Below, one piece after another: positions 60,741-64,000 of a DNA stretch of 64,000 bases (positions within the stretch are counted from its first letter, which is position 1; each line of letters opens with the position of its first letter). The position numbers were made by a program, and so were the translations under genes. This DNA is from Sphingobium sp. Lineage in GTDB: Bacteria; Pseudomonadota; Alphaproteobacteria; Sphingomonadales; Sphingomonadaceae. The notes under the pieces were generated by a model. It worked only from the letters and a program-made list of their open reading frames with translations. It ran no database searches and was not told the origin of the DNA. The stretch spans positions 116,909-180,908 of the forward strand of contig JAHFPV010000006.1 of the NCBI GenBank assembly GCA_023266575.1, read 5' to 3'.

Positions 60741-62162
60741 ATGCCCATCCCCCGGTCCCGCCCACACTGGATGCTGCTTGGCGTCGCGATGGCCCAATGC
60801 CTGCTGGTCCAGCCCATAGCCGCCCAACCCGCGCCGCAACGCGCCGCCGTCGCCCAAGCCGCCTTCCCCGGCGCGGTCGGCTGGGCCGCCGCCACGCCCG
60901 GCGGCCGGGGCGGCCGCATCCTGCGCGTCACCACCCTCGCCCCCGATGGTCCCGGCAGTTTCAAGGCCGCGCTGGAGACGAAGGGGCCGCGCATCATCGT
61001 GTTCGAAGTCGGCGGCATCATCGACATGGCCCGCCAGACGCTGAAAATCAGCGAACCCTATGTCACCATCGCGGGTCAGACTGCGCCCTCGCCCGGCATC
61101 ACCCTGATCAAGACCGGCATCGACATCGCCACCCATGATGTGGTGATGCGCCACATCCGCATCCGCACCGGGGTGGATGGCCAACCGAAAATGAGCGGCT
61201 GGGAAGCCGATTCCCTCTCCACCGTCGCGGCCCATAATGTCTTGATCGACCATTGCAGCTTCACCTGGGCGATTGACGAGAATATGTCCGCCTCCGGCCC
61301 GCGCTTCACCGGCAAGACTCCCGACGACTGGCGCAAAGGCACCAGCCACGCCATCACCTTTTCCTACAATATCGCCGCCGAAGGGCTGGCCAACGCCAGC
61401 CATCCCAAGGGCGAACATAGCAAGGGGACGCTGATCCACGACAATGCCAGCGAGATACTGATCTATCGCAACGTCTATGCCCATAACAAGGAACGCAACC
61501 CGCTGCTGAAGGGCGGGGCGCAGGTCCAGATGGTCAATAATATCCTCTATGATCCGGGCGAACGCGCGGTCCATTATAATCTCATGGCGCTCGAATGGGG
61601 CGATCATCCCTATCAGACCGGCAAGCTGTCCGCCGTTGGCAATGTGTTGCGCGGCGGCGTGTCGACCGCGCCCGGCCTGCCCTTCCTGACGCTCGGCGGC
61701 GATGGCGATCTGGACTATCACGGCAAGGATAATATCGCGGTCGACCGCTTCGGCGTCGCCCTGCCGATGTTCGGTCGCTACGGCGAAACCCGCGCGAAAA
61801 TCAATCAGGTCGCCGCCCCGCCCATCTGGTGGCCCGGCACCCAGGTCCTGCCAGTGCGCGACGTGGAAACCCATGTCCTCGCCCATGCCGGTGCGCGCCC
61901 ATGGGATCGCGACGCCGACGATCTGCGCGTCCTCTTCTTCGTGGCCGAAGGACGCGGCGAGATCATCGACGATGAACGCCAGGTCGGCGGTTACCCGAAA
62001 ATGGCGCAGACCCGCGCGCCCTTCGTCGCGGCCGACTGGAATCTCGACACGATGGAACCCAAATCGGGCCGCTATCCCGGCCAGACGGCGGAGATTGCCG
62101 AACATCTGTCCGACCGCGACAAGATGATGCGGCAGGGTGAAAAATCGGGAGAAACGAAATGA
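60741..62162 (+). CDS. Pectate lyase-like exported protein (right-handed beta helix)
   Basis: 473 residues. A signal peptide (MPIPRSRPHWMLLGVAMAQCLLVQPIAAQ) is followed by a parallel beta-helix of the polysaccharide lyase 1 type: GAVGWAAATPGGRGGRILRVTTLAPDGPGSFKAAL, PRIIVFEVGGIIDM, YVTIAGQTAPSPGITLIKTGI, VVMRHIRIRTG and NVLIDHCSFTWAIDENMS. It should cleave pectate outside the cytoplasm or in the periplasm. The start is ATG 60741; earlier in-frame ATGs (60573, 60702) would displace the signal. The stop overlaps the cupin gene (ATGA). Confidence 0.88.
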   Translation: MPIPRSRPHWMLLGVAMAQCLLVQPIAAQPAPQRAAVAQAAFPGAVGWAAATPGGRGGRILRVTTLAPDGPGSFKAALETKGPRIIVFEVGGIIDMARQTLKISEPYVTIAGQTAPSPGITLIKTGIDIATHDVVMRHIRIRTGVDGQPKMSGWEADSLSTVAAHNVLIDHCSFTWAIDENMSASGPRFTGKTPDDWRKGTSHAITFSYNIAAEGLANASHPKGEHSKGTLIHDNASEILIYRNVYAHNKERNPLLKGGAQVQMVNNILYDPGERAVHYNLMALEWGDHPYQTGKLSAVGNVLRGGVSTAPGLPFLTLGGDGDLDYHGKDNIAVDRFGVALPMFGRYGETRAKINQVAAPPIWWPGTQVLPVRDVETHVLAHAGARPWDRDADDLRVLFFVAEGRGEIIDDERQVGGYPKMAQTRAPFVAADWNLDTMEPKSGRYPGQTAEIAEHLSDRDKMMRQGEKSGETK

Positions 62163-62593
62163 TCCTCGCCCTCCTCCTCCTCGCCGCCGCACCCGCAGCA
62201 TCGCCTACACCGCCCCCCGCGCCGCCCATGGCCGTGATCGACGAACAGAGCGTCCGCCGCGAGGAACCCACCCCCCATGGCAAGATCGGCCTCAGCACCG
62301 CCTACCGCATCAGCGACGCCGCCCCCCAGCCCCGCACGATGGAGTTCCGCAAACGCATCCTCCATGTCGGTTCCGCCATCGGCCTCCACCCGATCGCCCA
62401 TGACGAAGTCTATTATGTCCTGTCCGGCACCGGCGACGTCACCTCCGACGGCAAAACCCAAAGCCTCACCCCCGGCATGGCCGCCTATCTCTACGACGGC
62501 GCAGTGGTCGGCATCCGCCAGACCGGCAAGGAACCGCTGGTGCTGATCATCAGCTATCCGGTGAAGCACCCGGTCGGCGGAAAGGCAAAATAG
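62159..62593 (+). CDS. Exported single-domain cupin
   Basis: 144 residues. A signal-like start (MILALLLLAAAPAASPTPPPAPP) precedes a cupin barrel with partial metal motif GSAIGLHPIAHDEVYYVLSGTGDVTSDGKTQSLTPGMAAYLYDG (His and Glu ligands in HPIAHDE). It is translationally coupled to the pectate lyase, so it may act on unsaturated uronates, as KdgF-like cupins do. Confidence 0.78.
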   Translation: MILALLLLAAAPAASPTPPPAPPMAVIDEQSVRREEPTPHGKIGLSTAYRISDAAPQPRTMEFRKRILHVGSAIGLHPIAHDEVYYVLSGTGDVTSDGKTQSLTPGMAAYLYDGAVVGIRQTGKEPLVLIISYPVKHPVGGKAK

Positions 62594-63010
62594 CCGACGC
62601 GATCGCCCACCCCCGCGCGGCCACACCGGCTATTGCGGCACATATGCGGGACACGACCCATATGTGCGGGAAAGAAGATCCCACCCAAATCCCCCAACCC
62701 CCGTCGTTCCCGCGCAGGCGGGAACCCATCTCTCGCCACACGCCTTGCGACAGTGCACGCACAAACATCGCCACCGACAATCAAGCCACCCAATGCATCA
62801 CCGCCCAAACAGCCCCACCCACCACCGTCACCCCGGACCTGATCCGGGTCCATAGGCGCAACGCCTGAGCGATCCACAACCCTGGCGCCATAGATGCCGG
62901 GTCAAGCCCGGCATGACGGAATGGGTGGGTGGCGGTCGGTCTGCTTCCGAGGGCGTAAGGCATGAAAAGAGACGATTGCTTGTCGGTTTGCTCCGATCCA
63001 AGATGGCACC
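62594..63010. repeat. Intergenic stretch with several REP-like palindromes
   Basis: No gene is supported. TTCCCGCGCAGGCGGGAA lies at 62706-62723, CCCGGACCTGATCCGGGTC at 62832-62850 and TGCCGGGTCAAGCCCGGCA at 62895-62913, the last flanked by CCGTCA/TGACGG. These are common dispersed palindromes of sphingomonads and may also end transcription from the cupin gene. Confidence 0.7.
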
Positions 63011-63154
63011 ATGGAAATGTTCTTCGAAACTCTTTTCGAGTGGCTTGTTACCAAGACTGGCGACCGTTTCGGAGCGTGGGGCATTGCCGCCGTCATATTG
63101 ATGTTTTTTGGCGCTTTAGCAGCGGTTTTGTGGTGGGTGTTTGCGCGCCCATAG
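63011..63154 (+). CDS. Possible 47-residue single-span membrane protein
   Basis: MEMFFETLFEWLVTKTGD is followed by a hydrophobic span IAAVILMFFGALAAVLWWVF and a short ARP end. The amphipathic start plus one helix is a coherent small membrane protein, but there is no clear ribosome site and I recognise no family. It lies in the less GC-rich right end. Confidence 0.4.
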   Translation: MEMFFETLFEWLVTKTGDRFGAWGIAAVILMFFGALAAVLWWVFARP

Positions 63155-63222
63155 GCCCAAGGCGGATTTGGGTGGGAAGCGGAATGTCGGCTGTTGAGTG
63201 GCATTCAGTAGAAAGCTGCCTA

Positions 63223-63543
63223 TTAGACCCGAAAGAATCCCCAACCGTCCGCCCGCCCTTCGTATGCTTGGGCGAGAGTATCGAAGCGTTCCTCCCATGA
63301 TGTGACGTTAGCGGCTGAAGGCTCGATTTCTACCGTAACTGTGACATCCCATGGGCATTCAACTCGATCGGTCTCGATCACGTCGATCTTGAACCCATCC
63401 CTTTCACACTGGGCGGCAAAATCTGTTGCGGATGCCTGATTGGGGAAAACATGCGAGAAATCGACTGGGCGCGAAGGGCCAAGGTCACTGCCATCCCGTT
63501 CCATCCCTGCAAGGATTTCGGCATTTTCTTCGAGCAGTGACAT
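63223..63543 (-). CDS. RraB-family (ribonuclease E inhibitor-like) protein
   Basis: 106 residues. The pattern fits RraB: FSHVFPNQASATDFAAQCERDGFKIDVIE, WDVTVTVEIEPSAANVTSWEERFDTLAQAYEGRADGWG. Family members bind RNase E or are toxin-antitoxin-like small acidic proteins of unknown role. ATG 63543 has AGAGG upstream and is preferred to the GTG two codons earlier. Confidence 0.75.
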   Translation of the reverse strand: MSLLEENAEILAGMERDGSDLGPSRPVDFSHVFPNQASATDFAAQCERDGFKIDVIETDRVECPWDVTVTVEIEPSAANVTSWEERFDTLAQAYEGRADGWGFFRV

Positions 63544-63630
63544 AGGCACCTCTAATGGATGACCCTATGTGAATGGCCTCTTTTAGGCAAGCGAACTGCT
63601 CGCGCGAACGGCAACACGTCGTCGACTCGA

Positions 63631-63810
63631 TCAGTCCGCTTTCTTAGCCACTCTATCGGCATCGCGCCTTTGCATCTCAGCGATTTTTAGTCGCCCTTTT
63701 TCAACCCACTCCATCGCGTCGTGATCACCCTCAGCGAACATGGCATCAACCTCGCTTTTGGACTGATTGCCTGAGATGCTCTTGAGAGTTTGGTGCTTGC
63801 TTCTGCTCAT
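63631..63810 (-). CDS. Small hypothetical protein (59 residues)
   Basis: The frame reads MSRSKHQTLKSISGNQSKSE, then VDAMFAEGDHDAMEWVEKGRL, ending in the charged IAEMQRRDADRVAKKAD. It is highly charged and mostly helical, with no signal or cysteine. I do not recognise a family. There is no strong ribosome site, and it sits just beside the insertion sequence. Confidence 0.45.
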   Translation of the reverse strand: MSRSKHQTLKSISGNQSKSEVDAMFAEGDHDAMEWVEKGRLKIAEMQRRDADRVAKKAD

Positions 63811-63946
63811 TGCGGCTGATCGTGCCAGAGCGAAAACATGTCTGCAATCGGTAAACTCGTGAGCCGTCTGGAACGGCCACCAATGGTCCAGCCTGTGTGA
63901 AAAGGCGATAATTATGGTATGATGCTCTGACGGTTTGGAGGGTCAT

Positions 63947-64000
63947 ATGGGTCGCTTCATTGCTGGTGCTGATCGCAGCCAGACGACATTATTCCCACCG
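63947..64000 (+). mobile_element. 5' end of an IS1182-type transposase gene (cut by window edge)
   Basis: ATG 63947 follows GGAGG and encodes MGRFIAGADRSQTTLFPP, the usual beginning of IS1182-family transposases in sphingomonads. Only 18 codons are inside the window. The element's left end probably lies at about 63890-63900 (near CCTGTGTGAAAAGG), but the terminal repeat cannot be confirmed without the right end. Confidence 0.7.

Noticed and set aside
62594-62960. CRISPR-like array suggested by repeated short motifs
   Set aside because: The motifs are different palindromes without constant spacing or identical repeats; they are ordinary REP-like elements.

Overview
This window is high-GC alphaproteobacterial DNA, most likely chromosome of a sphingomonad (Sphingobium, Sphingomonas or Novosphingobium type). 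The basis is three TonB-dependent receptors, a TPR-sulfotransferase next to one of them, REP-like palindromes with the CCGTTCG...CGAACGG ends familiar from sphingomonads, LacI-type operators beside sugar genes, and the start of an IS1182-type transposase at the right edge. I see no tRNA, rRNA or CRISPR array. The last kilobase is visibly less GC-rich than the rest.

Region 1 (1-18.3 kb) is the most interesting part. A TonB receptor (reverse, cut by the window edge) diverges from a pair of arginase/agmatinase-superfamily proteins with long N-terminal extensions. The first keeps all six metal ligands; the second has a clear signal peptide and has lost two. Next comes a complete quinohemoprotein amine dehydrogenase operon in the order qhpA-D-C-B-G-F-E: diheme alpha subunit, radical-SAM cross-linking enzyme, small cofactor subunit, beta propeller, flavin monooxygenase, ABC exporter and leader protease. 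A convergent HupE/UreJ-type permease with a PPIase-like protein follows, then a full urea-type ABC importer urtABCDE. A box TACGTC(A/T)(A/T)(A/T)TG followed at a fixed distance by CATAGC or a similar hexamer precedes the TonB receptor, the ureohydrolase pair, qhpA, urtA and, in reverse, the PPIase/HupE pair. This suggests one regulon. My model is that a guanidino compound is split outside the cytoplasm into an amine and urea, the amine is oxidised by the CTQ enzyme, and the urea is imported by Urt.

Region 2 (18.3-31.4 kb) continues the amine theme: an Ldh2-type oxidoreductase, a third, cytosolic-type ureohydrolase overlapping an APC permease, a TPR-sulfotransferase, a TonB receptor, and a second and unrelated amine dehydrogenase. 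This last is an aromatic-amine-type TTQ enzyme (aauB-E-D-A plus a monoheme cytochrome c) behind a TetR regulator.

Region 3 (31.7-42.9 kb) has a double-hotdog dehydratase, another TetR regulator, and a seven-gene reverse-strand cluster: ThuA-like protein, GMC oxidoreductase, Tat-exported gluconate-2-dehydrogenase-subunit-3-like protein, TIM-barrel epimerase, MFS transporter, second TIM-barrel protein and Gfo/Idh/MocA dehydrogenase. A divergent secreted TIM-barrel protein lies behind a LacI-type operator. This resembles 3-keto-glycoside metabolism.

Region 4 (42.9-51.4 kb) is a tripartite RND efflux operon divergent from its likely two-component system, then a small cytochrome c. Region 5 (51.6-62.6 kb) holds mmsA with a divergent LysR regulator, an acyl-CoA synthetase, and a pectin/hemicellulose locus (GH43, TonB receptor, pectate lyase, cupin) with shared ACCGGTGTCA operators. 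Region 6 (62.6-64 kb) has palindromic repeats, small ORFs, an RraB-family protein and the 5' end of an IS1182-type transposase.
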